DNA of 64,000 nt from Nitrosomonas sp. (GTDB lineage Bacteria > Pseudomonadota > Gammaproteobacteria > Burkholderiales > Nitrosomonadaceae), in assembly GCA_020446045.1 (NCBI GenBank), contig JAGRFM010000004.1, forward strand, positions 1 to 64,000, read 5' to 3'. Made by a program: the position numbers and the translations under genes. Below the pieces are notes generated by a model that was not told where the DNA came from, ran no database searches, and worked only from the letters and a program-made list of their open reading frames with translations. Of the stretch, positions 1 to 10,442 are shown piece by piece. Position 1 is the stretch's first letter. Each line of letters starts with the position of its first letter.

Positions 1-122
1 TATTGAAATCGACAGTGAAAGTTACAGGAGGAAAAACCAGAAAAAAACATGACATCATAAAAACAAACTCAACCGGCCATCATAATTGTCGCCAAACCGG
101 ACAAGATAGTTGACGCGAGACA
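1..122. mobile_element. Possible insertion-sequence end abutting the broken DGQHR gene
   Basis: The DGQHR-type gene on the minus strand loses similarity to its family after its RLGVAT segment, near position 122. Minus-strand sequence from 122 towards 1 begins TGTCTCGCGTC and carries two related CCGGTT-containing blocks. A TGT-initial terminus with internal repeats is typical of some IS ends, for example IS21-like elements; that assignment is inference. No transposase is visible because the window starts here. It could also be ordinary unrelated DNA joined by deletion. Confidence 0.3.
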
Positions 123-790
123 GTTGCGACACCTAAGCGTTTAATCCTTTCATGTAGAGGACTTTTTTCATCCGCATCAAGTGCCACAGCAATAAAATGA
201 CAGGTTTTATGGGGGCTACGAATTTTTGACAATTCTTCAAGGTCATAAACCAAGCTTTTATTCACTTTGGTTTGTGCTAAATTTACGGTAGCAAAGATGT
301 TAGCTTGTTCTGAAACGTCAATACCAACAAAAATAGAAACGTTCAATTCAAAAACTCTGTCGATATCAAAGCTATAGTTATCATTATCATCTAAAAAACC
401 AGCAATTCTATGTTGCCCATCCAAAACTTTTGCAATTTTTTTAAAATCAATTGATTCTTCGCTATTTTCTTCATCAGCAACATATGGATAAAGGGTTAAT
501 AGCTGACTTTCTTCATTATATTCTGCGCATTTCTCATCAACCGCTAAAATAATAGAAGTTGGAAATGTAGCATCCCTTCCTTGAATATATTCTTTTATCT
601 GTTTGACTCTGGTTTTATTTAAAGGTCTTTGAATTCCAAGATGTTTCTCAATATCTCTTTCTTCAATCCTACGAATGTCTGCATAGGAAATATCCACTAA
701 TTCATTTGGTTTCATTGATGCTACAAAAAATTCACCAATAGGCTGTTTAGCCTTAAGGACATTAATTTCAATTTTAGAATTTTCTGGCAT
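80..790 (-). pseudogene. DGQHR-domain (DndB-like) protein, C-terminally truncated
   Basis: The 236-residue reading frame carries the hallmark LDGQHRIAGF motif near residue 125. It identifies the DGQHR/DndB-like family, distantly related to ParB and found beside DNA-modification and phage-defence genes; DndB itself is a transcriptional regulator of dnd operons. Family members are usually well over 300 residues. Here the last 14 or so residues after RIKRLGVAT look unrelated and end at a stop inside probable IS-end sequence, so the C-terminal part has been lost. The gene is last in a minus-strand cluster behind a membrane protein gene (6 bp gap) and a Dam-type methylase. It is AT-rich compared with the core genes to the right. 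The family call is secure; function and activity of the truncated product are unknown. Confidence 0.7.
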
Positions 791-796
791 CTTTCT

Positions 797-1354
797 TTAT
801 CCACGCGTTACTTTATTGATAAAACTATCTTCTTGTTCACGAGCACTTGAGACGAAATCAAACTCAGCATTGCAACTATCTGCTATTGTCAAGAACCAAA
901 AATATACTGATAAAAAATAAATTGTTAGAGTTATTTTCTGCGAAAATTCATCTGAACTAAATTTCGAATTTCCAAAACCCCAAGCAGCAGATGAAAATAT
1001 TAAGAAGATAATAGCTACTAAAAAGATCCAATTAATACCCGGAAAGACCTTCTGTGTTTTTGGATATATGACTCTGTCAACGCATAACCAAATCACAGGT
1101 GCTAAAAATGCGGCGGTATATATAAATAATATAGTTATATTCAAAGTGCTTAATAAAGCCATATCGAAAGGCTTATCTTCAAAAAAAACTGCCCCGAATA
1201 TAGTAAAAATAATAGGGAGAGAAGAAAGAACCCACACAAAAATTAATTGTGAGAAAGCTTTTCTAAGTACCGCAAATCGAAAAGCAAAAACAGAGCCAAA
1301 CAATGGTATGTGTTGGATAAAATATAAAATTTGTCTATTCATCTTATTCCACAT
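797..1354 (-). CDS. Four-helix membrane protein of unknown function
   Basis: This 185-residue protein has about four hydrophobic segments (near residues 35-57, 68-90, 105-125 and 140-158) separated by short polar loops, and a polar C-terminal tail. I recognise no enzymatic motif. Its start overlaps the end of the adenine methylase gene by 16 bp, and its stop lies 6 bp before the DGQHR gene, so the three genes are probably co-transcribed and may act together. A membrane protein between a DNA methylase and a DndB-like protein would fit an abortive-infection effector or an accessory anchor, but that is context only. The gene is AT-rich, like its two neighbours, which suggests joint transfer. Confidence 0.6.
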   Translation of the reverse strand: MWNKMNRQILYFIQHIPLFGSVFAFRFAVLRKAFSQLIFVWVLSSLPIIFTIFGAVFFEDKPFDMALLSTLNITILFIYTAAFLAPVIWLCVDRVIYPKTQKVFPGINWIFLVAIIFLIFSSAAWGFGNSKFSSDEFSQKITLTIYFLSVYFWFLTIADSCNAEFDFVSSAREQEDSFINKVTRG

Positions 1355-2250
1355 CGAATTACCAATTCACTACAAACGCCCCTATCTTTTACATTTCCGG
1401 CAATCACACTAGCCCGATTAACTTCTATTAACTCCCCCAAGCCATCATAAAGTTCTTTAATAGATTGATGGTTAGCATTTGTTATTATTAACTGCACACC
1501 TCTTGACACAGCTCTGGTCGAACAGTGCCTCAAGCGTATTTGGTCATCCCAACTAAATATCTTATTATTATATTTAATGAACCCGTTTAAATTATGTTTT
1601 ACAGTATAAGGTGGGTCAATAAAAATGAAATCGCCTTCTTTAGCATTGTCAATTATTTTTTCAAAATCAGAAGTTATTAATTCCGCTTCATGCAATAACT
1701 GAGATATGTAAGAAAAATTATCTGTGTCCATGATAACGGAATCTTTTGTTCCTATAGGAACATTAAATTGACCATTTTGATTTACCCTATATAAGCCATT
1801 CCAGCAGGTTCTGTTTAAATAAATAAATTGGGCAGCCTTTTCTGATTTAGAATTAAATGATCTGGATCTAATATCATAGTAGAAATCCACTGAATGTTTG
1901 TTTTGGTACTTATTCAATATGCGCCATACACCTTCCCAATCATTCTTTAAAGCCTTGTAAGTTTCAATCAGCTCGCTGTTTAAATCCGCCAACACAGCCT
2001 TGCAAGGTTGAAAATGAAAAAATACTGCGCCACCACCTAAAAAAGGTTCAATATAGCGTTCACAATTAGAAGGGAAAATATCTGGATATTTAGATACAAG
2101 CCAGCGTTTGCCCCCAGCCCATTTCAAGAATGGAGAAATTGGTATTGTTTTATCAACATCGCTAAGCTTTACCTTCTGTTCTTTTAAAGAAATGATTTTA
2201 TTTTCTAGCGAAGGGCGTGTCTGAGAGCATTTATTTATATAATATGCCAC
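1339..2250 (-). CDS. dam: DNA adenine methylase, Dam / D12 class
   Basis: The 303-residue protein is a D12-class N6-adenine methyltransferase. The AdoMet-binding motif FLKWAGGKRWL lies near residue 42, the IEPFLGGGAVFFHF segment follows, and the catalytic DPPY tetrad is near residue 213. Family members methylate short sites such as GATC; the exact site cannot be read from sequence. About 40 poorly conserved residues precede the first motif, so the true start may lie downstream of this GTG codon. No restriction nuclease gene is adjacent. The gene instead heads a three-gene cluster with a membrane protein and a DGQHR protein, so a solitary or modification-linked defence role is possible. The AT-rich composition suggests acquisition. 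Confidence 0.85.
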   Translation of the reverse strand: MAYYINKCSQTRPSLENKIISLKEQKVKLSDVDKTIPISPFLKWAGGKRWLVSKYPDIFPSNCERYIEPFLGGGAVFFHFQPCKAVLADLNSELIETYKALKNDWEGVWRILNKYQNKHSVDFYYDIRSRSFNSKSEKAAQFIYLNRTCWNGLYRVNQNGQFNVPIGTKDSVIMDTDNFSYISQLLHEAELITSDFEKIIDNAKEGDFIFIDPPYTVKHNLNGFIKYNNKIFSWDDQIRLRHCSTRAVSRGVQLIITNANHQSIKELYDGLGELIEVNRASVIAGNVKDRGVCSELVIRCGIR

Positions 2251-2534
2251 ATATTATCCTTTCTCTTCCTTTGTTTTCAATTAGTAATGCCATATTTAGT
2301 AAGCAGTTATTTTCTATCGGCATTATTAAAATGGACTGTGCAAGTAATTTTCAGTTAAAACGTAAATTGAGGGAATATCAAAAGCAAAATCATTCTATTG
2401 GAGAAACATAGCTTTGTCGATAATCCCCCTTTGAAAAACAAACCATGCTATTAAAGAGATATTGATGGCTACGATTCAAATTTTGAATCGTAGGTAAATT
2501 ATCTCTGATGCGCATCCAATCTGCATAGGGTTAG
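2251..2534. promoter_or_regulatory. AT-rich leader upstream of the dam cluster, with a 12-bp-arm palindrome
   Basis: No convincing gene is present between the methylase start and 2535. A perfect inverted repeat lies at 2469-2493: arms CTACGATTCAAA and TTTGAATCGTAG with a single-base centre. Flanking AGAGAT/ATCTCT blocks extend it imperfectly to about 2455-2505. It could be an operator, a terminator without a U tract, or a decayed mobile-element end. The promoter of the dam cluster probably lies here, but I cannot point to its boxes. Confidence 0.45.
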
Positions 2535-2903
2535 TCATGGGGGTGTCGGGGGTAGCGCAGAATGCTCCCCTGACTGGCGGTCAATCGGACAGACGATTGT
2601 GCATGGTTCGGTGCTGGTGGAGAAAGCATATCTCCAAGCCTTGCGAGTGATAAAACGGTGATACGTTTTGATGGTGTAGTGAAGGTTGGAACGGATTGTT
2701 GTTCCCGTAAACACACCATCGGCGAGAGGGATGCAACGGGAGAGTGCAGACACGTAGTGTCGGAACGTCTCCCTTGCCAAGCGTTTTGTATTACAAAACA
2801 CAGCTTGCATATCGCGGTAATTGTCCATTTTGCAGGTGAAACCAAAAGCGGGACTATTTGGGTCGTGGTCAAACACCGAAAACAGCCTCAACGTTGAATA
2901 CAA
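2535..2903 (-). CDS. Hypothetical protein, uncertain
   Basis: A 122-residue frame begins MYSTLRLFSVFDHDPN and has a soluble, mixed-composition sequence with several cysteines and a proline-rich end. I do not recognise a family. Two other frames over the same bases are also open, so openness alone is weak support. This frame is preferred because it has an ATG start, the longest extent and a protein-like composition in its first 90 residues. It sits between a palindrome and a fold-back repeat in accessory DNA and could be a remnant. Confidence 0.3.
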   Translation of the reverse strand: MYSTLRLFSVFDHDPNSPAFGFTCKMDNYRDMQAVFCNTKRLARETFRHYVSALSRCIPLADGVFTGTTIRSNLHYTIKTYHRFITRKAWRYAFSTSTEPCTIVCPIDRQSGEHSALPPTPP

Positions 2904-2909
2904 TTTTCC

Positions 2910-3041
2910 TTAACCCTCATGCTGAGCAAAAATTCTGTCGTGTCTGTAAAACTCAAGGATGTATGCGCAGCAGACACCCGAAGGGTTTATCCTTGAATTT
3001 TACAGGGACAGAAGAAAAAATCATTCCATGAGGGTGTTATT
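2910..3041. repeat. Fold-back MITE-like repeat
   Basis: The left half (TAACCCTCATG, then TTCTGTC, then AAAACTCAAGGAT) is mirrored by the right half (ATCCTTGAATTTTA, then GACAGAA, then CATGAGGGTGTTA). The whole 130-bp stretch therefore forms one long imperfect hairpin with a loop near 2971-2990. The outer end GAGGGTGTT resembles the GGGTGT ends of the repeats near 15579 and 45709. It holds no gene and is probably a non-autonomous mobile element. Confidence 0.6.
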
Positions 3042-3137
3042 AAAATTTTCACCCAATAAAAGCGGCTAGAACACTTATGCAAGCAATCAAGGGATGGATA
3101 AATTTTTCTTTTATTTACCTGCATTATCCGATATATT

Positions 3138-3150
3138 ACGATAATATCGT
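3138..3150. promoter_or_regulatory. Palindromic operator candidate upstream of parDE
   Basis: ACGAT-AAT-ATCGT is a perfect 5-bp-arm inverted repeat located 25 bp before the parD start, inside AT-rich promoter-like sequence, with AAAGG at 3161-3165 as a plausible ribosome site. ParD antitoxins are ribbon-helix-helix proteins that usually repress their own operon at short palindromes here, so autoregulation is likely. Confidence 0.5.
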
Positions 3151-3174
3151 ATATTTTTATAAAGGTATAACGCT

Positions 3175-3432
3175 ATGGCAATGATTAAGAAAACCATTAC
3201 CGTGACAGATCAGCAGGAAGAATGGATTAAATTGCAAATAGCCAGTGGTCACTATGGCAATGACAGCGAATTGTTGCGTGATTTGATAAGGCGGGAACAG
3301 TTCCGGAATTCCGAGATTGAGATCATTCGTGAAGCACTGATCAAAGCGGAAGGAAGCGGTTTTAGCGATCGCACCCCTGACGAAATCAGAAAGGCTGTAA
3401 AGAAACGGTTAAAAGATAATGGCAAGCTATAG
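3175..3432 (+). CDS. parD: Type II antitoxin, ParD family
   Basis: The 85-residue product begins with a ribbon-helix-helix DNA-binding segment (KKTITVTDQQEEWIKLQIAS) and continues with the family-typical GHYGNDSELLRDLIRRE helix region. The acidic, flexible C-terminal half would wrap the toxin. It binds the operon operator and neutralises the ParE toxin encoded directly downstream, whose start overlaps this gene by 14 bp, so translation is coupled. The AAAGG ribosome site lies about 9 bp upstream. The pair looks intact and is the best-preserved unit in this accessory segment, perhaps stabilising it. Confidence 0.88.
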   Translation: MAMIKKTITVTDQQEEWIKLQIASGHYGNDSELLRDLIRREQFRNSEIEIIREALIKAEGSGFSDRTPDEIRKAVKKRLKDNGKL

Positions 3433-3706
3433 GCTAAGCCAGACAGCAGATGAAGATTTAGATCGTCTTTATGAATATGGTGTCCTGACTTTCGGCTTGG
3501 AACAAGCCGACCGATATTATGACGGGTTAATTCAGAGGTTTCAGGAATTGGTGGAAGCACCGCGTCTCTGGCAAGCGGTTGACCATATTTGCGCCGGATA
3601 TCGCCGCAGCGTCTACGGTAGTCATTCCATTTATTACCGTATTGATGGTGATGCTATTGAAATTATGCGTATCTTGGGACATGAAGATACCAAAACTCAG
3701 CTTTAA
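3419..3706 (+). CDS. parE: Type II toxin, ParE/RelE superfamily
   Basis: This 95-residue protein has the small RelE/ParE fold pattern: N-terminal YRLSQTADEDLDRLYEYGV helix region, a central PRLWQAV segment, and C-terminal strands (GSHSIYYRI, IEIMRILGHED). ParE toxins poison DNA gyrase, while RelE relatives cut mRNA; the ParD partner favours the gyrase-poison branch. It overlaps parD by 14 bp in the usual antitoxin-first order. Length and motifs look complete, so it should be active if expressed without antitoxin. Confidence 0.88.
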   Translation: MASYRLSQTADEDLDRLYEYGVLTFGLEQADRYYDGLIQRFQELVEAPRLWQAVDHICAGYRRSVYGSHSIYYRIDGDAIEIMRILGHEDTKTQL

Positions 3707-3895
3707 CCATACTCTTGTATTCAATGTGTTGATGGTAGGAATATTTTCTCGCATTTAAGAAAGATATTTGCTACAGCTTCATCAGCGTGACCACAGCAGG
3801 CCGTGGATGAGAAAAACCGAAAATCTTTGCAAGGGCAAAACCTCGTGATAGATTCTAAAGATCGCAACAGTCAGAACAATTAAGGAGCCCCGATC

Positions 3896-5314
3896 ATGAC
3901 ATAACAGGCCGTTATTTATTGCCGCGTTTCCAGTCCTAAACAAGTAGAAACGCAAGGCCGATAAGCCGATTGTTATTATTGACGATATCAGCCGTCTGGC
4001 GCGAAATATCGAGACCCATATTCATTTACGTACTGCAATTAACGATGCGGGTGGTAAGCTGGAAAGTCCGTCGATTGAGTTCGGTGATGATTCCGACAGT
4101 CGTTTGGTCGAACATTTATTAGCCTTTGTTGCAGCCCATCAGCGCGAGAAAAATGCCGAGCAGGTATATAACCGAATGCGAGCGCGGATGATGAATGGTT
4201 ATAACGTGTTTAATGCGCCCATCGGTTATCGCTATGACAAGGTGGGTAAGCACGGTAAATTACTCGTACCCGATCAACCCTGCGCGTCAGTGATTACCGA
4301 GGCTTTGGAAAGTTTTGCGTCCGGGCATTTTGAAACGCAAGGCGAAGTAAAACGGTTTTTTGAGAATTCACTGCACTTTCCAAAGAATAAAAGAGGCGAA
4401 GTGCATCTGCAACGGGTTAAGGATATTCTCACTCATGTCCTTTATGCCGGGTATCTGGATAAGCCGGAATGGGGTATTCATCTGGTCAAGGGGCACCACG
4501 AACCGCTGATTAGTTTCGAAACGTTTCAGAAAATACAGCAACGCCTGAACGGACAGGCCAAGGCACCGGTGCGTGAAGACATTAATGAAGATTTTCCGCT
4601 ACGGGGTTTTGTGGCGTGTGTCTCTTGCGGTACGCCCATGACATCCTGCTGGTCGCGCGGTGTTGGCGGGCTTTATCCTATTATCTGTGTCACGGCAAGA
4701 ATGATGACGGGACGCGGTGCGACCTGTACGGCAAATCCATTCGCCGTGAACAGGTGGAAGGTGATTTTGAAAAGTTGCTCGGTGACATGAAACCGTCGAA
4801 GGAATTGTTTTTTCTGGCGGCGGATATTTTTACCGATTTGTGGAATGCAAAACACGAAACGGCCAAGCAGGAAGCCGAACATATTCGCCGGGATATCATC
4901 ATGATTGAGCGTAAGACGGAGCAGTTTTTTGACCGGATTACGGAGACGGACAGTGAAACACTGATCACGGCTTACGAGAAAAAAATCCGAAAACTGGAAG
5001 AGGAGAAGATCGTGCTGGATGAGAAAATCGCCAAATGTGGTCGTCCACTGCATTCTTTTGACGAAACCTATCGAACTGCGTTTACGTTTCTCTCAAACCC
5101 GCAGAAACTCTGGGCTTCCAACAGGTTGGAACATAAAAGAGCCGCCCTGAAACTGGCTTTTAGCGAACCGCTGCATACTGCAAAAAACGGGGTTATCGAA
5201 CTCCCCAAAAGTCGCTTCCATTCACGCTTTTGGAGGAAAATGGTATGGGTAAGTATGATATGGTGCCGAGGGGGGGGATCGAACCCCCATGATGTTACCA
5301 TCGCTGGATTTTGA
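3896..5314 (+). pseudogene. Serine recombinase with recombinase and zinc-ribbon domains, decayed
   Basis: A ribosome site (AAGGAG) precedes an ATG whose third codon is TAA. The same frame then reads AVIYCRVSSPKQVETQG, the N-terminal catalytic serine motif. After it there is another stop, an internal loss of the middle of the resolvase domain, and a shift into the frame reading DDISRLARNIETHIHLRTA. That frame continues through the recombinase domain to a zinc-ribbon cysteine pair (ACVSCGTPM) near 4617-4640. A further frameshift near 4660-4680 moves into the frame that finishes the zinc ribbon (YLCHGKNDDGTRCDLYGKS) and the C-terminal coiled coil, ending inside the antisense of tRNA-Leu. At least two nonsense codons, one deletion and one frameshift make it non-functional. 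It probably once mobilised the accessory DNA to its left. Confidence 0.85.
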
Positions 5315-5347
5315 ATCCAGTGCGTCTACCAATTCCGCCACCTCGGC
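5261..5347 (-). tRNA. tRNA-Leu (anticodon CAA)
   Basis: Read on the minus strand, the sequence starts GCCGAGGTGGCGGAATTGG and ends CCTCGGC-A-CCA, giving a paired 7-bp acceptor stem with encoded CCA. The anticodon stem-loop CTGGA-TTCAAAA-TCCAG places CAA at 5311-5313. A long variable arm and the GTTCGATCC T loop are those of a class II leucine tRNA. The gene marks the right edge of the accessory segment, and the decayed recombinase frame runs into it from the left. Confidence 0.95.
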
Positions 5348-5499
5348 CTATTGATCGTATTCAGGTGTGTTTATTACCTGATACGGAAAGACCGCCATTA
5401 TCACTGAATTTGTTGGCTTCTTCAAGCGGCAATGCAATAAATCGGGTTCAACAGTATATAATGCAGCGTTTTTTAATGAGTTGCACAAACAGTGGGCGC

Positions 5500-7628
<2,129 letters not shown>

Positions 7629-7682
7629 GCCTGCATCATGATACTATACAAGTTTTTTATCAATTGATCCTGGAGATAAATC

Positions 7683-8162
7683 ATGTTGATTAGTGAAGCT
7701 TTCGCGCAAACTGCAGAATCCGGACAGGCTGAGGCAGGTTGGGCGAATCTTATTCTGTTGGTCGGTATCTTTATTATTTTCTGGTTATTGTTAATTCGGC
7801 CACAAGCTAAGCGTGCCAAAGAACATAAGAAAATGGTTGAAACCCTGCAACGTGGTGATGAGGTCATCACCGCCGGTGGTATTATCGGGTTGATCCTGAA
7901 TGTCAGTGAAAGTTATGTGGTCATTGAAATTGCACAAGGTGTTGAAGTGATTTCATTAAAATCATCAGTTCAAACGTTGTTACCGAAAGGAACGCTGAAA
8001 AGCATTGAGCCGTCCAAGGCGAGTGGTAAACAGCAGAAGAAAGGCGTTAAGAGTGCTCCCACCCAGGAAGAAGCTGCGCCTGTTGCCAATAGTGATGAAT
8101 CAAAAGACGAGTCCGGCAGCAGCACAAAAGAGGACACCGACAAGTCCGGTGAGAAGAACTAG
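7683..8162 (+). CDS. yajC: Sec translocon accessory subunit YajC
   Basis: YajC is a single-span inner-membrane partner of SecD-SecF at the SecYEG translocon. A hydrophobic helix (ANLILLVGIFIIFWLLLIRP) lies near residues 21-40, followed by the conserved QAKRAKEHKKM and QRGDEVITAGGI segments. A ribosome site (CTGGAGA) precedes the ATG. At 159 residues it is longer than the usual 110 or so; the excess is a Lys/Ser/Glu-rich, low-complexity C-terminal tail beginning near residue 105. SecD in this window also carries a low-complexity tail. Confidence 0.93.
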   Translation: MLISEAFAQTAESGQAEAGWANLILLVGIFIIFWLLLIRPQAKRAKEHKKMVETLQRGDEVITAGGIIGLILNVSESYVVIEIAQGVEVISLKSSVQTLLPKGTLKSIEPSKASGKQQKKGVKSAPTQEEAAPVANSDESKDESGSSTKEDTDKSGEKN

Positions 8163-8183
8163 ATTTACATCATAGCTATTTAT

Positions 8184-8210
8184 AAATGGCTGGATACAGC
8201 ACAGCCATTT
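8184..8210 (+). terminator. Hairpin between yajC and secD
   Basis: A 9-bp stem (AAATGGCTG / CAGCCATTT) with a 9-base loop is followed by TTCT in the 92-bp gap between yajC and secD. The T tract is short, so this may only partly terminate or may attenuate transcription into secDF. Confidence 0.5.
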
Positions 8211-8254
8211 TTCTACCAGTTTTTTACATTTACACTTAATATTACTGAATAATC

Positions 8255-10399
8255 ATGAACCGCTACGCACTTTGGAAATATCTGATTATTGCGGTTTCCT
8301 TGTTTCTTGGACTGCTTTATACACTGCCGAATTTTTTTGGCGAGTCGCCTGCGATACAAATTTCACCGTTAAGGGTGACCCATCAGGCGGATACCGCTTT
8401 ACTGCAACGGGTTGAAGAAACACTAAATAGGGCAAATATCGCGATTGACGGTCTTTTCCTCGAAGAAGGCAGTATCAAAGTACGTTTTGTCGATACCGAT
8501 ACCCAGATGAAAGCCAAAGATGTCTTGGAATCATCACTGGGTCAGGATGAATACATGGTTGCGCTCAATCTGTTGCCGAATTCTCCGCAATGGTTGACCG
8601 ATTTGGGTGCATTGCCGATGTATCTTGGGCTGGATCTGCGAGGTGGCGTGCATTTCATGCTTGAAGTCGACATGGAGGGCGCAATCAACACGGCGCTGAA
8701 CCGGCACAGTTCTGACATTCGTTCTACCATGCGTGAGCACCGTATTCCCTACGCCGGAGTTGACCGGTTGGGCGATACGTTGACGGTAAAATTTCGTGAT
8801 GCCGAATCGCGTGCTCAGGCGTTGGATGTAATGAAATCCGGTTATGAAGATTTAAATTTCCGGGAAGAACGGACGGATAATCGCTTTAACCTGGTTGCGA
8901 CTATCAAACAGGATGCACTGGTGCAAATGCAGGATTCAACCGTACAGCAGAATATCACCACGCTGAGAAACCGGGTCAACGAACTTGGGGTTGCCGAACC
9001 GATTATTCAGAAAGCCGGGGCCGATCGTGTGATCGTTCAATTGCCGGGTGTTCAGGATACCGCTAAAGCAAAAGAAATTTTAGGTCGAACCGCAACACTG
9101 GAAATCCGTATGGTCGATGAAGAACGCGATCTGGATGCAGCTTTGCGCGGCCAGGTACCGTTTGGTTCGGAATTATACGAAGAACGCGGCGGTGGACCAA
9201 TACTGGTTAAAAAACAGGTGCTGCTGACCGGTGATCGTATTACCGACGCGCAGCCCGGTTTTACCGAGGACAATCAGGCGGCTGTTCATATCCGCTTGGA
9301 TAATAACGGATCACAGATTTTCAAGAACCTGACGCGTGAAAATGTCGGCCGCCGTATGGCTATCTTACTGATTGAACGGAATCAAATCGAAGTGGTTACC
9401 GCTCCGGTCATTCGCGAGGAAATCGGCGGTGGGCGCGTCCAGATCAGTGGTTCGATGAATACGCTGGAAGCGCGTGATGTGGCATTGCTGCTGCGTGCCG
9501 GCGCATTGGCCGCCCCGATGGATATTATCGAAGAGCGGACGGTCGGTCCCAGTCTCGGTAAGGAGAATATCGAACGCGGTTTCAATTCGACATTGTACGG
9601 TTTTCTCGCAGTGGCGATTTTCATCATGATGTACTACCGGTCGATTGGTGTGATTTCCGTGCTGGCACTGAGCATGAATCTGTTGTTGCTGGTTGGCCTG
9701 CTATCGATCTTGCAGGCAACGTTGACTTTGCCGGGCATGGCCGCGCTGGCGCTGACTGTCGGTATGGCCATTGATGCTAACGTGTTGATTAACGAACGAA
9801 TACGAGACGAGTTGCGAGAGGGCGTTTCACCGCAATTGGCGATTAATGCCGGGTACGAGCGAGCGACCGGAACCATTCTCGACTCGAACATTACTACGTT
9901 GATCGCCGGTATTGCGCTGTTTGCGTTTGGGTCAGGGCCGGTTAAGGGGTTTGCCGTGGTGCTTTGCCTGGGTATTCTGACATCGGTATTCACAGCGGTG
10001 TTTGTATCGCGCGGTATGGTGAACTTTATGTATGGCAGCCGCCGAAAACTGGAAACAGTGCCCATTGGTACGATCTGGATTCCCGAAGCCAACCGGAACA
10101 AAAAGAAATTCCGCTATGAGATGCCGGCCACACCGGTTAATGCAGCTTATGCACCGCCAGGGCCATCAACCGAATCACCCGAACCGGCAGAAACAACCGA
10201 TGCACAAACCGCTTCAACCCATGAACCGGTTGCGAATGAAGTGACTGCATCAGACGCCGCACAGGAAACGCAAGCATCGCAGGAATCGGAGAAAACGCCG
10301 GAAGCCGCTATGACCGATAAGGTGGAACGGAAAACAACCAGGACGCGCAGCCGGAAAAAATCCGCTGGCAGCGGTGGGCGTAAATCCAGAAAGAAATAA
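8255..10399 (+). CDS. secD: Protein translocase subunit SecD with C-terminal extension
   Basis: SecD is an RND-type inner-membrane protein that, with SecF, uses the proton gradient to pull secreted proteins out of SecYEG. The LGLDLRGGVHFMLEVDM motif lies near residue 125, the large periplasmic P1 region follows, and five C-terminal helices begin near residue 450 (including LALTVGMAIDANVLINERI). The protein is 714 residues, against roughly 615 usual. The extra 100 or so residues after the last helix are rich in Pro, Glu, Thr and Ala, then end in a strongly basic Lys/Arg stretch. The tail would be cytoplasmic. secF follows after 43 bp. Confidence 0.96.
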   Translation: MNRYALWKYLIIAVSLFLGLLYTLPNFFGESPAIQISPLRVTHQADTALLQRVEETLNRANIAIDGLFLEEGSIKVRFVDTDTQMKAKDVLESSLGQDEYMVALNLLPNSPQWLTDLGALPMYLGLDLRGGVHFMLEVDMEGAINTALNRHSSDIRSTMREHRIPYAGVDRLGDTLTVKFRDAESRAQALDVMKSGYEDLNFREERTDNRFNLVATIKQDALVQMQDSTVQQNITTLRNRVNELGVAEPIIQKAGADRVIVQLPGVQDTAKAKEILGRTATLEIRMVDEERDLDAALRGQVPFGSELYEERGGGPILVKKQVLLTGDRITDAQPGFTEDNQAAVHIRLDNNGSQIFKNLTRENVGRRMAILLIERNQIEVVTAPVIREEIGGGRVQISGSMNTLEARDVALLLRAGALAAPMDIIEERTVGPSLGKENIERGFNSTLYGFLAVAIFIMMYYRSIGVISVLALSMNLLLLVGLLSILQATLTLPGMAALALTVGMAIDANVLINERIRDELREGVSPQLAINAGYERATGTILDSNITTLIAGIALFAFGSGPVKGFAVVLCLGILTSVFTAVFVSRGMVNFMYGSRRKLETVPIGTIWIPEANRNKKKFRYEMPATPVNAAYAPPGPSTESPEPAETTDAQTASTHEPVANEVTASDAAQETQASQESEKTPEAAMTDKVERKTTRTRSRKKSAGSGGRKSRKK

Positions 10400-10442
10400 T
10401 ATTCGGATAGATTGATCAAGAGATTTAGCAAAGGAATTAACC

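Noticed and set aside
1068..1412. 114-codon plus-strand frame across the membrane protein gene
   Set aside because: It is antisense to two genes with better starts and recognisable features and has no motif of its own.
2658..2897. 79-codon plus-strand frame opposite the hypothetical gene at 2535-2903
   Set aside because: It is open in the antisense of a longer frame, its start lacks a ribosome site, and its composition is less protein-like.
9052..10101. Long open frames antisense to secD
   Set aside because: They mirror the codon structure of secD, lack start signals, and have serine- and threonine-rich shadow composition.
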